Positions 25,243 through 33,979 of a stretch of DNA of 64,000 nt are shown here, one piece after another; positions within the stretch are counted from its first letter, which is position 1, and each line of letters opens with the position of its first letter. The DNA is taken from NCBI RefSeq assembly GCF_002440635.1, contig NZ_DJUW01000017.1, forward strand, positions 124,001-188,000, in the 5' to 3' direction. The position numbers were made by a program, and so were the translations under genes. The notes beneath the pieces are model-generated. The model did not search any database. It was not told the DNA's origin and saw only the letters and a program-made list of their open reading frames with translations. Source of the DNA: Novosphingobium sp. UBA6272. GTDB lineage: Bacteria > Pseudomonadota > Alphaproteobacteria > Sphingomonadales > Sphingomonadaceae.

Positions 25243-26217
25243 ATGAACAATCCCAAAGACGATACCGCCGCGCTGCGCGCCGCCCTGCCGCCACTCGCCC
25301 AGTCCCGCCTGCAATCGCTGCGGCTGAAGAATGACTTGGCGATCGTGGTGCTCGAAGCCGGCGGGTTTGACGCGCTGGAGCGCGAGCGGCTGGAGGCGGC
25401 CGTCAAAGAAGCATTGGCCGGACAGCCCGGTGTGGCCGAAGTACGGGTCGCGCTGACCGCCGACAAGCGCGGCCGCCGGATCATCGCGATCGGATCGGGC
25501 AAGGGCGGGGTCGGCAAGAGTACGGTATCGACCAACCTGGCGGTGGCGCTGGCCCGCGCCGGGCGCAAGGTCGGACTGGTCGATGCCGATATCTATGGCC
25601 CGTCGCAGCCGCGCCTGCTCGGCAACGAAGGGATCAAGCCGCAGGCCCGCGGTGACAAGCTGGTGCCGGTGCCGAGCCAATGGGGCGTGCCGGTGCTGTC
25701 GATGGGCCAGCTGATCGAACCGGGCAAGGCAATCGCCTGGCGCGGGCCGATGGCCGGCAATGCGCTGGGCCAGTTGATCGATGCCGATTGGGGCGATGTC
25801 GATACCCTGATCGTCGACCTGCCGCCCGGCACCGGCGACGTCCAGCTGACCATGCTGCAGCGCTACAAGCCCAGCGGCGCGGTAATCGTATCGACCCCGC
25901 AGGACCTCGCACTGATCGACGCGCGCCGCGCGATCCAGCTGTTCGAAGTCGGCCAGGTTCCGGTGGTCGGGCTGATCGAGAACATGTCCGGCTATGCCTG
26001 CCCGCATTGCGGTGAAATCAGCGATCCGTTCGGCAGCGGCGGGGCCGAGACTGCCGCTGGCGAGCTGGGCCTGGCTTTCCTCGGCCGGATTCCGCTGGAA
26101 CTCTCGATCCGTCAGGCCAGCGATGCCGGCAAGCCGCCGGCTGCTGGAGACGGTCCAGGGGCGGAAGCCTTCAATGCGATCGCCCGGCGCGTGGCGACCT
26201 GGCTCGACAATCAATAG
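25243..26217 (+). CDS. mrp: Mrp/ApbC-type iron-sulfur cluster carrier ATPase
   Basis: A 324-residue P-loop NTPase of the Mrp/NBP35 family that carries and delivers [4Fe-4S] clusters. An N-terminal MIP18/DUF59-like remnant (residues 1-75) precedes the deviant Walker A GSGKGGVGKSTVSTNLA. DADIYGPSQPRLLG and the cluster-binding CxxC in YACPHCGE are present. Length is close to the family norm. It is divergent from hflK, and a molybdoenzyme gene follows 38 bases later on the same strand. Confidence 0.94.
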   Translation: MNNPKDDTAALRAALPPLAQSRLQSLRLKNDLAIVVLEAGGFDALERERLEAAVKEALAGQPGVAEVRVALTADKRGRRIIAIGSGKGGVGKSTVSTNLAVALARAGRKVGLVDADIYGPSQPRLLGNEGIKPQARGDKLVPVPSQWGVPVLSMGQLIEPGKAIAWRGPMAGNALGQLIDADWGDVDTLIVDLPPGTGDVQLTMLQRYKPSGAVIVSTPQDLALIDARRAIQLFEVGQVPVVGLIENMSGYACPHCGEISDPFGSGGAETAAGELGLAFLGRIPLELSIRQASDAGKPPAAGDGPGAEAFNAIARRVATWLDNQ

Positions 26218-26255
26218 CCAGCCCCTAAGGTGACCTGGCAGCAACGGGGAAGGTG

Positions 26256-28523
26256 ATGCGGTTCACGCGGCGGGGGGTTCTGATCGGGGCGGGGGTGACC
26301 GGCGGGCTGATTGCCGCCTGGGCGCTCAGCCCGCGCCGGTTCACGCCGCCGCTGCTGGCGGGTGAGGGCGAATATGCCTTCGATGCCTGGCTCAAGATCG
26401 GCAAGGACGGGGTGGTCAGCGTGGCCGTGCCCGATCTTGAGATGGGCCAGGGCATCACCACGCTGATCCCGCAGATCGTTGCATACGAGCTTGGGGCAGA
26501 CTGGCGCCAGATCGCGGTTGAACCGGCTCCCATAAGCGGCGCCTATGGCAATGCCCCGCTCGCCGCGCAGTGGGCGCCGCTGTGGATCCCGCTTGCTGCG
26601 GGTCTGGCCGATGCGCCCGACAGCCTGCTGGCGCGGCGCTTTGCCGAGGGCGAGGCCTTTGTGGTCACCGCCGCCGGTACCGCACTGGCCGCGCATGAAG
26701 AAGCGGCGCGGATTGCTGCGGCGAGCGCGCGGGCGGTGCTAGCGATGGCCGCGGCCGATCGCTGGGATGTCGCCTGGGAAGAATGCGACGCGCAGAACGG
26801 CTTCATCGTCCACGACCAGCAGAAACTGCCCTTCGCCGAGCTTGTGGCTGAAGCCTCCACATATTCGCCGCCCAGCCCGGCGGTGGCCCGGTCCCAGCCG
26901 CCGCAGGAACGCCCGGCCGAGTTTCCCGCCGGCGCCCCACTGCGCGCGCCGCGGCTCGACCTGCCTAGCAAGGTCGACGGGACCTACACTTTCGCCGGCG
27001 ACGTACGCCTGCCCGACATGGTCTATGCCGCGATCCGCCATGCCCCGGTCGGCGATTGCACGCTCGGCAGCTTCGATGCGGACCGCGCCAAGGGCGTGCC
27101 CGGCCTGCTGCGGCTGGTTGAGAACAAGCACTGGCTCGCGGCGGTCGCGACCGACTGGTGGGCGGCGGAACGCGCGCTGAAGGTCGCCCTGCCGAAATTC
27201 CGCCCCGCAAACCTGGCCGATAGCGGCAAGATCGGCGAACTGCTCGAAGCCGCGTTGCGCCGGGGCGAGGCGACGCGGATTGCCGAAGAAGGCGATCCTG
27301 ACGCCTGGCTATCGGAAAAGTTCGAACATGTTGCCCGTTATGCGATTGCTCCGGCGCTCCACGGCAGCCTCGAAACCGCTACTGTGACGGCCCGGGTCGA
27401 GATTGGCCGGGCCGAACTGTGGCTGGCGAGCCAGGCCCCGCAGGCGGCGCGGCAGTCGGTTGCCGACGCGCTGAACGTCGCGCTCGATACGGTGGTGATC
27501 TATCCGATGCCGGCTGGCGGCAGCTTCGATGCCCGGCTCGATGCGCAGCACGCGGTCGAAGCGGCGCTGATCGCGCGCGAGGTGGGCAAGCCGGTGCAGC
27601 TGGTCTGGTCGCGCTGGCAGGAACATCTGGCGGGATTGCCGCGCACGCCGGCGCGGGCAGTGCTGGCGGCGCGGACCGCGCAGGATGGTTCGCTCACCGC
27701 GCTCAAACTGCGGATCGCGATGCCGGCGACGATGCGCGAATTCGGCGCGCGGCTGTTCGGGCGCGAAAGCCGCCGCGAGGCCCTGGAAATGCAGGACAAG
27801 GCCGATCCGCTGGCCACAGAGGGTATGGTCCCGGTCTACCGGATTTCGCACCTGGTGGTCGAGCACGTGCCTGCCGCCATTCCGCTGCCGACCGGGCCGC
27901 TGCGCGGCAATTCGCACGGGATCGGGGCTTTCCTGATCGAGACTTTCATTGACGAGCTGGCCCGCCGCGCCGGGCGCGAGCCGCTGTCCTACCGGATCGC
28001 GATGCTGGGGCACGAGATCAAGCTGGCCAACTGCCTGCAGCGCGCCGCGACCCTGGCCGAATGGAGCGGCGGCGGGGGCGGATCGGGGCAGGGGCTGGCC
28101 TGCTACCGCATGACCAGCGGCGGGCGCGAGGGCCGGATCGCAGTGATCGCCAGCGCCCGGCTCGACGAGCACGGGATCCGGGTCGACAAGCTGACCGCGG
28201 TGGCCGACATCGGCCGAATCATCAATGTCGACATTGCCCGCCAACAGATCGAAGGCGGTCTGATCTTCGGCATGGGGCTCGCCAATGGCAGCGCAACTGC
28301 CTTCAAGGACGGGTTGCCGACAGTCGGCCGGTTGGGGATGCTCGGGCTTCCCCTGCTGAGTGACTGCCCGGAGATTGAAGTGGATTTCATCGATAGTGAC
28401 GCCGATCCGTTCGATCCGGGTGAACTGGGCGCAGTGATCGCTCCGCCGGCAATCGCCAATGCCCTGGCCTCGGCCGGCAGCGAGCGCTTGCGGAACCTGC
28501 CGCTGACCGGGGCCGGCCAGTGA
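26256..28523 (+). CDS. IorB-like molybdenum hydroxylase large subunit
   Basis: A 755-residue xanthine-oxidase-family large subunit of the isoquinoline 1-oxidoreductase beta type. A Tat signal is present (TRRGVLIGAGVTGGLIAAWAL), and DLEMGQGITTLIPQIVAYELG and GGSFDARLDAQHAVEAALIA are family motifs. A C-terminal GELG with glutamate matches the catalytic GExG region. The start at 26256 follows GGGGAAGG. IorB normally works with a small [2Fe-2S] subunit, but no such gene is next to it. It is coupled by a four-base overlap to hemH. The substrate is unknown, presumably an aldehyde or N-heterocycle. Confidence 0.85.
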   Translation: MRFTRRGVLIGAGVTGGLIAAWALSPRRFTPPLLAGEGEYAFDAWLKIGKDGVVSVAVPDLEMGQGITTLIPQIVAYELGADWRQIAVEPAPISGAYGNAPLAAQWAPLWIPLAAGLADAPDSLLARRFAEGEAFVVTAAGTALAAHEEAARIAAASARAVLAMAAADRWDVAWEECDAQNGFIVHDQQKLPFAELVAEASTYSPPSPAVARSQPPQERPAEFPAGAPLRAPRLDLPSKVDGTYTFAGDVRLPDMVYAAIRHAPVGDCTLGSFDADRAKGVPGLLRLVENKHWLAAVATDWWAAERALKVALPKFRPANLADSGKIGELLEAALRRGEATRIAEEGDPDAWLSEKFEHVARYAIAPALHGSLETATVTARVEIGRAELWLASQAPQAARQSVADALNVALDTVVIYPMPAGGSFDARLDAQHAVEAALIAREVGKPVQLVWSRWQEHLAGLPRTPARAVLAARTAQDGSLTALKLRIAMPATMREFGARLFGRESRREALEMQDKADPLATEGMVPVYRISHLVVEHVPAAIPLPTGPLRGNSHGIGAFLIETFIDELARRAGREPLSYRIAMLGHEIKLANCLQRAATLAEWSGGGGGSGQGLACYRMTSGGREGRIAVIASARLDEHGIRVDKLTAVADIGRIINVDIARQQIEGGLIFGMGLANGSATAFKDGLPTVGRLGMLGLPLLSDCPEIEVDFIDSDADPFDPGELGAVIAPPAIANALASAGSERLRNLPLTGAGQ

Positions 28524-29533
28524 CCCTGCCCGCCGGTCACCCCCCGTTCGCCGCGCCGAAGCTGGGCGTGCTGCTGGTCAATCTCGGCACGCCCGACGCG
28601 CCGACGGCAAGCGCGGTTCGACGCTACCTCAAGGAATTCCTGTCCGACCGCCGCGTGGTCGAGATTCCCCGGCTGGTCTGGTGGCCGATCCTCAACGGTA
28701 TCATCCTCAACACCCGCCCGCGCAAGAGCGCCCATGCCTACAGCCAGGTCTGGGGGCCGGACGGTTCGCCGCTCGCCGCGATCACCAAAGGCCAGGCCGA
28801 AGCCTTGCAGGCGCGGCTGGGGGACGCGGTGATGGTCCGCTGGGGTATGCGCTATGGCAATCCCGCGCTGGGGGTGGAACTTCAGGCGCTGAAGCGGGCC
28901 GGGTGCGAGCGAATCCTGTTTGCGCCGCTCTATCCGCAGTATTCCGGCGCAACCACCGCGACCGCGATCGACGCGCTGGGCGCGCAGCTCGCCGCGATGC
29001 GCTGGCAGCCGGCGATCCGCACCCTGCCGCCCTATTACGACGATCCCGCCCATATCGAAGCGCTGCGGGAAGATACCGCGCGCCAGCTCCGCGCGCTCCC
29101 CTTCGAGCCCGAAGTGCTGCTGCTGTCGTTCCACGGCATGCCCGAACGGACTCTGCACCTGGGCGATCCCTATCACTGCCAGTGCCGCAAGACCGCGCGG
29201 CTGCTGAGCGAGGCACTGGCCGGGGAGTTTCCGGCGCTACGGATCGAAACGACCTTCCAGTCGCGCTTTGGCCGGGCCAAGTGGCTTGAACCGGCGACCG
29301 ATGCGGTGCTGGCGCAGGAGGGCGCGAAGGGCACCCGCCGTCTCGCCATCGCCGCGCCCGGGTTCTCCGCCGATTGCCTCGAAACCCGCGAAGAGCTGGC
29401 GATCCGAGGGCGTGAACAGTTCGAAGCAGCTGGCGGAACTGAGTTCGCAGCGCTCGATTGCCTCAACACCAGCGAGGCCGGGATCGGGATGCTGGAGGCA
29501 TTGGTCCGGTGCGAACTGGCGGGGTGGCTTTAA
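28520..29533 (+). CDS. hemH: Ferrochelatase
   Basis: A 337-residue ferrochelatase that inserts Fe2+ into protoporphyrin IX in the last step of haem synthesis. The catalytic histidine is in LLSFHGMPERT and the conserved glutamate in CLETREEL, both family signatures. LGVLLVNLGTPDAP opens the domain. The GTG start overlaps the stop of the IorB-like gene by four bases. A haem enzyme (P450) follows 49 bases later on the same strand. Confidence 0.96.
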   Translation: MTLPAGHPPFAAPKLGVLLVNLGTPDAPTASAVRRYLKEFLSDRRVVEIPRLVWWPILNGIILNTRPRKSAHAYSQVWGPDGSPLAAITKGQAEALQARLGDAVMVRWGMRYGNPALGVELQALKRAGCERILFAPLYPQYSGATTATAIDALGAQLAAMRWQPAIRTLPPYYDDPAHIEALREDTARQLRALPFEPEVLLLSFHGMPERTLHLGDPYHCQCRKTARLLSEALAGEFPALRIETTFQSRFGRAKWLEPATDAVLAQEGAKGTRRLAIAAPGFSADCLETREELAIRGREQFEAAGGTEFAALDCLNTSEAGIGMLEALVRCELAGWL

Positions 29534-29545
29534 CCGCACGACTAA
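29530..29545. promoter_or_regulatory. TTAACCGCACGACTAA, half-degenerate copy of the 16493 palindrome
   Basis: It matches the palindrome at 16493-16508 in 14 of 16 bases, including the whole left arm and spacer. It overlaps the hemH stop codon and lies 37 bases before the P450 start, a suitable operator position. It suggests shared control of the P450 and the PQQ dehydrogenase by one regulator encoded elsewhere. Confidence 0.45.
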
Positions 29546-29582
29546 GTTACATCGCTGTCAGTAACCCCTTCCCGAGGACTCC

Positions 29583-30959
29583 ATGGCAACGCTTGCACCC
29601 GAAGCCCCGAAATTCACCCACTGGTCACAGCGGCAACCGGCGCACGCGCTCGATCACATTCCGGGCGAGGATGGCTGGCCGGTGCTGGGCAATACGCTGC
29701 AGCTGCTGGCCGATCCATCCGGCTTTGGCGACCGGATGCGGGCGAAATACGGAGATGTCTTCCGCAACAATGCCTTCGGGCGGCGCGGGGTGTCGCTGTT
29801 CGGCGCCGATGCCAACGAATTGGTGCTGTTCGACCGCGAGAAGATCTTCTCGTCCGAACAAGGCTGGGGCCCGGTGCTTGATCTGCTGTTCCCGCGCGGG
29901 CTGATGCTGCTCGATTTCGATCACCACCGCGCCGATCGCCGGGCGCTGTCGATCGCGTTCAAGCCGGGGCCGATGCGGCACTATGCCGAGGCCCTGAACC
30001 GCGGCATTTCCGACCGCGCGGAGTCATGGCGCGGGCAGGAGCTCCTGTTCTATCCGGCGATCAAGCAGCTCACGCTCGATCTGGCGGCAGACAGCTTTCT
30101 CGGCGTGCCGCTGGGGCCGGAGGCCGATGCGATCAACAAGGCCTTTGTCGACATGGTCCAGGCCTCGATCGGCGTGGTGCGCAAGCCGCTGCCCTTCACC
30201 GCGATGGGCCGTGGCGTGGCAGGCCGCAAGTTCCTGCTCGAATACTTCACCCGCGAAACGCTGAAGCGCCGCGAAAGCGGCGGCGGGCAGGACATGTTCA
30301 GCCAGTTCGCCACCGCCACGCACGAGGACGGCAGCCTGATGCCGGTCGACCAGGTGGTCGATCACATGATCTTCCTGATGATGGCCGCACACGACACGAT
30401 CACCAGTTCGGCCAGCTCGCTGGTCTGGTTGCTGGCGAAAAATCCCGAATGGCAGGGCAAGCTCCGCGCCGAGATCCTGGCGGTGACCGGCGGGGCAGGG
30501 CGGCCGCTGGCCTATGACGATCTCGGCAAGCTGGAGCTGACCGAAATGGCCTTCAAGGAGGCGCTGCGGCTGATCCCGCCGGTTCCCTCGATGCCGCGCC
30601 GGGCGCTGCGCGAATTCACTTACAAGGGTGTGCGCATTCCGGCCGGCTCCCCGGTCGGGATCAGCCCCGCCGCGGCCCATATGGACGAAGAGCACTGGCC
30701 CGAGCCGCGCCGCTTCGATCCGCTGCGCTTCACGCCCGAACAGGTCGCCAAGCGCCACAAATACGCCTGGGTACCGTTCGGCGGCGGCGCGCACATGTGC
30801 CTGGGGCTGCACTTCGCCTATATGCAGGTCAAGGTGCTGATGACCCACCTGCTGAGCCGCTATCAGATCGAGATCGAACCGGGCTACGAACCGGGCTGGC
30901 AGCCCTGGCCGATTCCCAAGCCGAAGGATGGGCTGAGGGTTACGTTCCGGCCAGTGTGA
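29583..30959 (+). CDS. Cytochrome P450
   Basis: A 458-residue soluble P450 with no membrane anchor. The I-helix oxygen-activation motif is AAHDTITSSAS, the ExxR motif is in KEALRLIPP, and the haem-binding loop is FGGGAHMCLG with cysteine ligand Cys406. Sequence layout (PGEDGWPVLGNTLQLLADP...) is closer to CYP120/CYP26-like bacterial P450s than to the short camphor type; this is my impression only. Electron partners (ferredoxin, reductase) are not nearby. A candidate operator lies 37 bases upstream. Confidence 0.93.
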   Translation: MATLAPEAPKFTHWSQRQPAHALDHIPGEDGWPVLGNTLQLLADPSGFGDRMRAKYGDVFRNNAFGRRGVSLFGADANELVLFDREKIFSSEQGWGPVLDLLFPRGLMLLDFDHHRADRRALSIAFKPGPMRHYAEALNRGISDRAESWRGQELLFYPAIKQLTLDLAADSFLGVPLGPEADAINKAFVDMVQASIGVVRKPLPFTAMGRGVAGRKFLLEYFTRETLKRRESGGGQDMFSQFATATHEDGSLMPVDQVVDHMIFLMMAAHDTITSSASSLVWLLAKNPEWQGKLRAEILAVTGGAGRPLAYDDLGKLELTEMAFKEALRLIPPVPSMPRRALREFTYKGVRIPAGSPVGISPAAAHMDEEHWPEPRRFDPLRFTPEQVAKRHKYAWVPFGGGAHMCLGLHFAYMQVKVLMTHLLSRYQIEIEPGYEPGWQPWPIPKPKDGLRVTFRPV

Positions 30960-31127
30960 TTAGAAATCCACCGCGATGCCTTTTCGCACCCAGTCGCCGT
31001 AGCGGGTCGGGCTGAGGCCGTCGGGGTCTTCGCCTTCGACCGGCGCGGCCGGGGCGGGGGCCGGGTCATTGCTCCAGTGGGCCGGTTTCTTGAAGTCCTT
31101 GGGACGCTGAGTGGCGCGCTTGGTCAT
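30960..31127 (-). CDS. DUF1674 (SdhAF4-like) small protein
   Basis: A 55-residue protein beginning MTKRATQRPKDFKK and ending PTRYGDWVRKGIAVDF, the DUF1674 signature. The eukaryotic relative SDHAF4 assists flavinylated succinate dehydrogenase assembly, so a similar role is plausible. ATG 31133 would add two residues. Its stop lies immediately after the P450 stop on the opposite strand, and it is divergent from the rsmB-like gene with about 55 bases between. Confidence 0.85.
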   Translation of the reverse strand: MTKRATQRPKDFKKPAHWSNDPAPAPAAPVEGEDPDGLSPTRYGDWVRKGIAVDF

Positions 31128-31182
31128 CGGCATTCCATGCGCGCGCTGGCCCTCGATTGCAATTGGCTCTAGGGGCAGCGCG

Positions 31183-32412
31183 ATGGACATTCCCGGTTTC
31201 CCCGCGCGCAAGGGTGCGCTCAAAATGCTCGATGCGGTGCTTAACCGGGGCGAGACGCTCGACATGGCGGCAAACGGCGCCCTGCAAGGGATCCGCAGCG
31301 GACCCGACAAGGCGCTCGCACGCGCACTCGCTGGCGAGGCGCTGCGCTGGCTGATCGATCTCGACGCGCTGATCGACAGCGCGACCCGCTTGCCGCTTGC
31401 ACCGGATGCCAAAGCGCGTTCGGTGCTGCGGCTGATGCTGGCGGGGTGGCTGCGGCTCGATACTCCGCCCCACGCGGTGATCGCGACCGGGCTGGAACTG
31501 CTGAGCGGCGGTCCCCGGCGACTGGCGCACGGGGTATTCTCGGCGCTGGTCCGCCAGGATGCGAAGCTGCCCGCCGTGCCGACCTTGCCGCCGCAAGTGG
31601 CGGAGCGCTGGGCCGGACGCGCGCCGGCAATCGCCTCCGGCCTGGCCGTGCCGCCGCCGCTTGACCTGTCGCTGCGCGATCCGGCCGAAACCGCGCTCTG
31701 GGCCGAGCGGCTCGACGGAACTTCGCTGGCACCGGGCCATGTCCGGCTGGCGCGCGGCACGGCGGTGGAAAACCTTGTAGGCTTCGATGCCGGGGCGTGG
31801 TGGGTCCAGGATCTGGCCGCCAGCCTGCCCGCGCGGCTGCTGGGTGCTGGCGCGGGGCGCCGCGTGCTTGATCTCTGCGCCGCGCCGGGCGGCAAGACGC
31901 TGCAACTGGCGGCAGCCGGATGGCAGGTCACCGCGGTGGAACGCAGCGCCAAGCGCGCCGAGCGGATCGACCAGAACCTTGCACGCCTGAACCTTTCCGC
32001 CGAAGTGGTGATCGCCGATGCCCTGCAATGGCAGCCGGCCGAGCCGTTCGACGCGGTGCTGCTCGATGCGCCGTGCACCGCCACCGGCACCGCCCGCCGC
32101 CACCCCGACGTGCTTCATCGGATCGGCCCGCGCCAAATTGCCGAGATGGCCGAATTGCAGGCGGCGCTGCTGGCCCGCGCGGCAAGCTGGATCAAGCCCG
32201 GCGGACAGCTGGTCTATGCGGTCTGCTCGCTCGAGCAGGCCGAGGGCGGGGCGCAGGCCCAGCAGGTGTCGCTGAAGCCCGACCCCATCCGCGCCGATGA
32301 GCTGCCCGCCGGACTCAGTCCGAGCAGCGAGGGCTGGCTACGCACCGATCCCGGCATGCTGGCTGATGCAGGCGGGCTCGACGGCTTCTTCGTCGCCCGG
32401 TTCCGCGCCTAA
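31183..32412 (+). CDS. RsmB/Sun-type 16S rRNA m5C methyltransferase
   Basis: A 409-residue RNA cytosine-C5 methyltransferase. An N-terminal NusB-like helical domain (residues 1-130) precedes the SAM-binding motif VLDLCAAPGGKTLQLAA. The two active cysteines are in LLDAPCTATGTARRHPD and YAVCSLEQAEG. The domain order and length fit RsmB (Fmu), which modifies 16S rRNA. The start at 31183 follows AGGGGCAG. It overlaps the msrA gene tail to tail by four bases. Confidence 0.9.
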   Translation: MDIPGFPARKGALKMLDAVLNRGETLDMAANGALQGIRSGPDKALARALAGEALRWLIDLDALIDSATRLPLAPDAKARSVLRLMLAGWLRLDTPPHAVIATGLELLSGGPRRLAHGVFSALVRQDAKLPAVPTLPPQVAERWAGRAPAIASGLAVPPPLDLSLRDPAETALWAERLDGTSLAPGHVRLARGTAVENLVGFDAGAWWVQDLAASLPARLLGAGAGRRVLDLCAAPGGKTLQLAAAGWQVTAVERSAKRAERIDQNLARLNLSAEVVIADALQWQPAEPFDAVLLDAPCTATGTARRHPDVLHRIGPRQIAEMAELQAALLARAASWIKPGGQLVYAVCSLEQAEGGAQAQQVSLKPDPIRADELPAGLSPSSEGWLRTDPGMLADAGGLDGFFVARFRA

Positions 32413-32939
32413 CCCTTCAGCTTTTCCGCAAAGCCCTTTTGCAGCTTGGCCAGCTTGGGCGGGATCACCGCCAGGCAATAGGGATTCCGCTGGCCTTCGC
32501 CCTGCCAATATTCCTGATGATAGTCCTCGGCCGGATACCAGGTTGCGGGGCCTTCGATAGTGGTCACCGCCTGCTGCCCGGGATGGGCATCGTTCCAGCG
32601 TGCGATTCCGGCTGCGGCTTCGGCGCGCTGGTCATCGTCCAGCGGGAACAGCGCGCTGCGGTATTGCGTGCCGACGTCATTGCCCTGCCGGTTGAGCTGG
32701 CTGGGATCGTGCGTGGCCATGTGGATGTCGAGCAGATCGGCGTAGGATAGTACGTCTGAATCGAACTCGATCCGGATCGCTTCGGCATGGCCGGTGTCGC
32801 CGCCGCAGACCTGCTTGTAGGTCGGGTTGGCTGTTGCCCCGCCGATGTAACCGCTCTCAACCGCGCTGACCCCCGCGATCGAGCGGAACACCGCTTCGGT
32901 GCACCAGAAGCAGCCGCCTGCGAAAATTGCCTGTGCCAT
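32409..32939 (-). CDS. msrA: Peptide methionine-S-sulfoxide reductase MsrA, cytosolic
   Basis: A 176-residue MsrA. Catalytic cysteine is in GGCFWCTEAVF, and further cysteines (KQVCGGD, NPYCLAV) could serve for resolution and thioredoxin recycling. GYIGGATANPTYKQVC and EDYHQEYW are family motifs. There is no signal peptide, so it repairs methionine S-sulfoxides in the cytoplasm. A second, exported MsrA with a single cysteine is encoded at 43288. Confidence 0.95.
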   Translation of the reverse strand: MAQAIFAGGCFWCTEAVFRSIAGVSAVESGYIGGATANPTYKQVCGGDTGHAEAIRIEFDSDVLSYADLLDIHMATHDPSQLNRQGNDVGTQYRSALFPLDDDQRAEAAAGIARWNDAHPGQQAVTTIEGPATWYPAEDYHQEYWQGEGQRNPYCLAVIPPKLAKLQKGFAEKLKG

Positions 32940-33045
32940 GACCTGTCCTTTCGTGTCGAAGCCCTAGATAGTTACAGCACCCCCGCTTGTCATCGCCCCG
33001 CCACACACTAGGTTGCTGACACGATAATCTTTCCGGGAGAAAACC

Positions 33046-33897
33046 ATGCGCCGCTTCATCCTGCCGATCCTGGCCCTGGGCCTGGCTGTGCCGACCGCCG
33101 TGGTGGTCGCCGCGCCGTCCAGGTCGGCCTCGGCCAAGGTCAACGCCGATCTTGCCGCTGCCGTCGCCAGCCCGCTGCGCGACAAGGATCGCGCCCGCGA
33201 CCAGTACCGCCGCCCCGCCGAAACGCTGACTTTCTTCCAGGTTTCGCCGGACATGAAGGTGGGCGAATATGCCCCGGGCGGAGAGTGGTACTCGCGCCTG
33301 CTCGGGCTCTACCTCGGCCCCAAGGGCAAGCTGGTCGGGCTCTATTTCGATCCCACCTCCGGCCCGTTCAATGAAAAGTCGCAAAAGGGCATCAGGGATG
33401 GCGCAGCCAGCTATCCGGCAGACATCGCCGCCTGGTCGGGGCTTCCGGCGGACCGGTTTGCGGCCTATACCCTTGATGCCGTTCCGACGGGTGAAAAGGG
33501 CACTTTCGACCGGATCTTGATCATGCGGATGATGCACAATCTGTTCACCTGGAACATCGCCGATCGCGAGATCAAGGCGATGCGCGACCTGCTCAAGCCC
33601 GATGGCATGATCGGTATCGAGCAGCACCGGGCCAAGCCCAATGCGCCCTACAGCTATACCGACGGATCGAAAGGTTATCTGCGCGAAAAAGACGTGATCG
33701 CCTTTATGGAACTGCACGGCTTCCAGTACGTTGGCAGCAGCAAGGCCAATGCCAACCCCAAGGACCCGGCCAACTGGCCGAACGGGGTCTGGACCTTGCC
33801 GCCGGTAATGAGCAATGCGACCGAAGCCGACAAGCCCCGGCTCCGAGCCATTGGCGAGAGCGACCGGATGACGCTGTTGTTCCGCAAGCGGATGTGA
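33046..33897 (+). CDS. Exported predicted methyltransferase (COG4798 type)
   Basis: A 283-residue protein with a clear signal peptide (MRRFILPILALGLAVPTAVVVAA) followed by a class I methyltransferase-like fold. The glycine motif is unusual: KVGEYAPGGEWYSRLLGLYLG, as in the COG4798 family. FDRILIMRMMHNLFTW and LLKPDGMIGIEQHRA correspond to later methyltransferase strands. SAM is not expected in the periplasm, so the activity of these exported proteins is unclear. The start follows CGGGAGAAAACC. Short repeats overlap and follow its 3' end. Confidence 0.75.
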   Translation: MRRFILPILALGLAVPTAVVVAAPSRSASAKVNADLAAAVASPLRDKDRARDQYRRPAETLTFFQVSPDMKVGEYAPGGEWYSRLLGLYLGPKGKLVGLYFDPTSGPFNEKSQKGIRDGAASYPADIAAWSGLPADRFAAYTLDAVPTGEKGTFDRILIMRMMHNLFTWNIADREIKAMRDLLKPDGMIGIEQHRAKPNAPYSYTDGSKGYLREKDVIAFMELHGFQYVGSSKANANPKDPANWPNGVWTLPPVMSNATEADKPRLRAIGESDRMTLLFRKRM

Positions 33898-33956
33898 TCG
33901 CCAGCGTTGCTTTTCCGCAAGCGGGGTCGATTGACCGCGCTGCTTTTCCGCAAGCG
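33873..33956. repeat. Three tandem copies of a short TTCCGCAAGCG unit
   Basis: TTCCGCAAGCG occurs at 33880-33890 (inside the methyltransferase 3' end), 33913-33923 and 33946-33956. The last two copies share a longer 20-base unit (GCGTTGCTTTTCCGCAAGCG and GCGCTGCTTTTCCGCAAGCG), and the period is 33 bases for all three cores. Each later unit can form a small GCTT/AAGC hairpin. It fills the gap before aguB and looks like a local duplication of the gene's end. Confidence 0.7.
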
Positions 33957-33979
33957 CAGGGAATGCTAGGGGCGACGGC

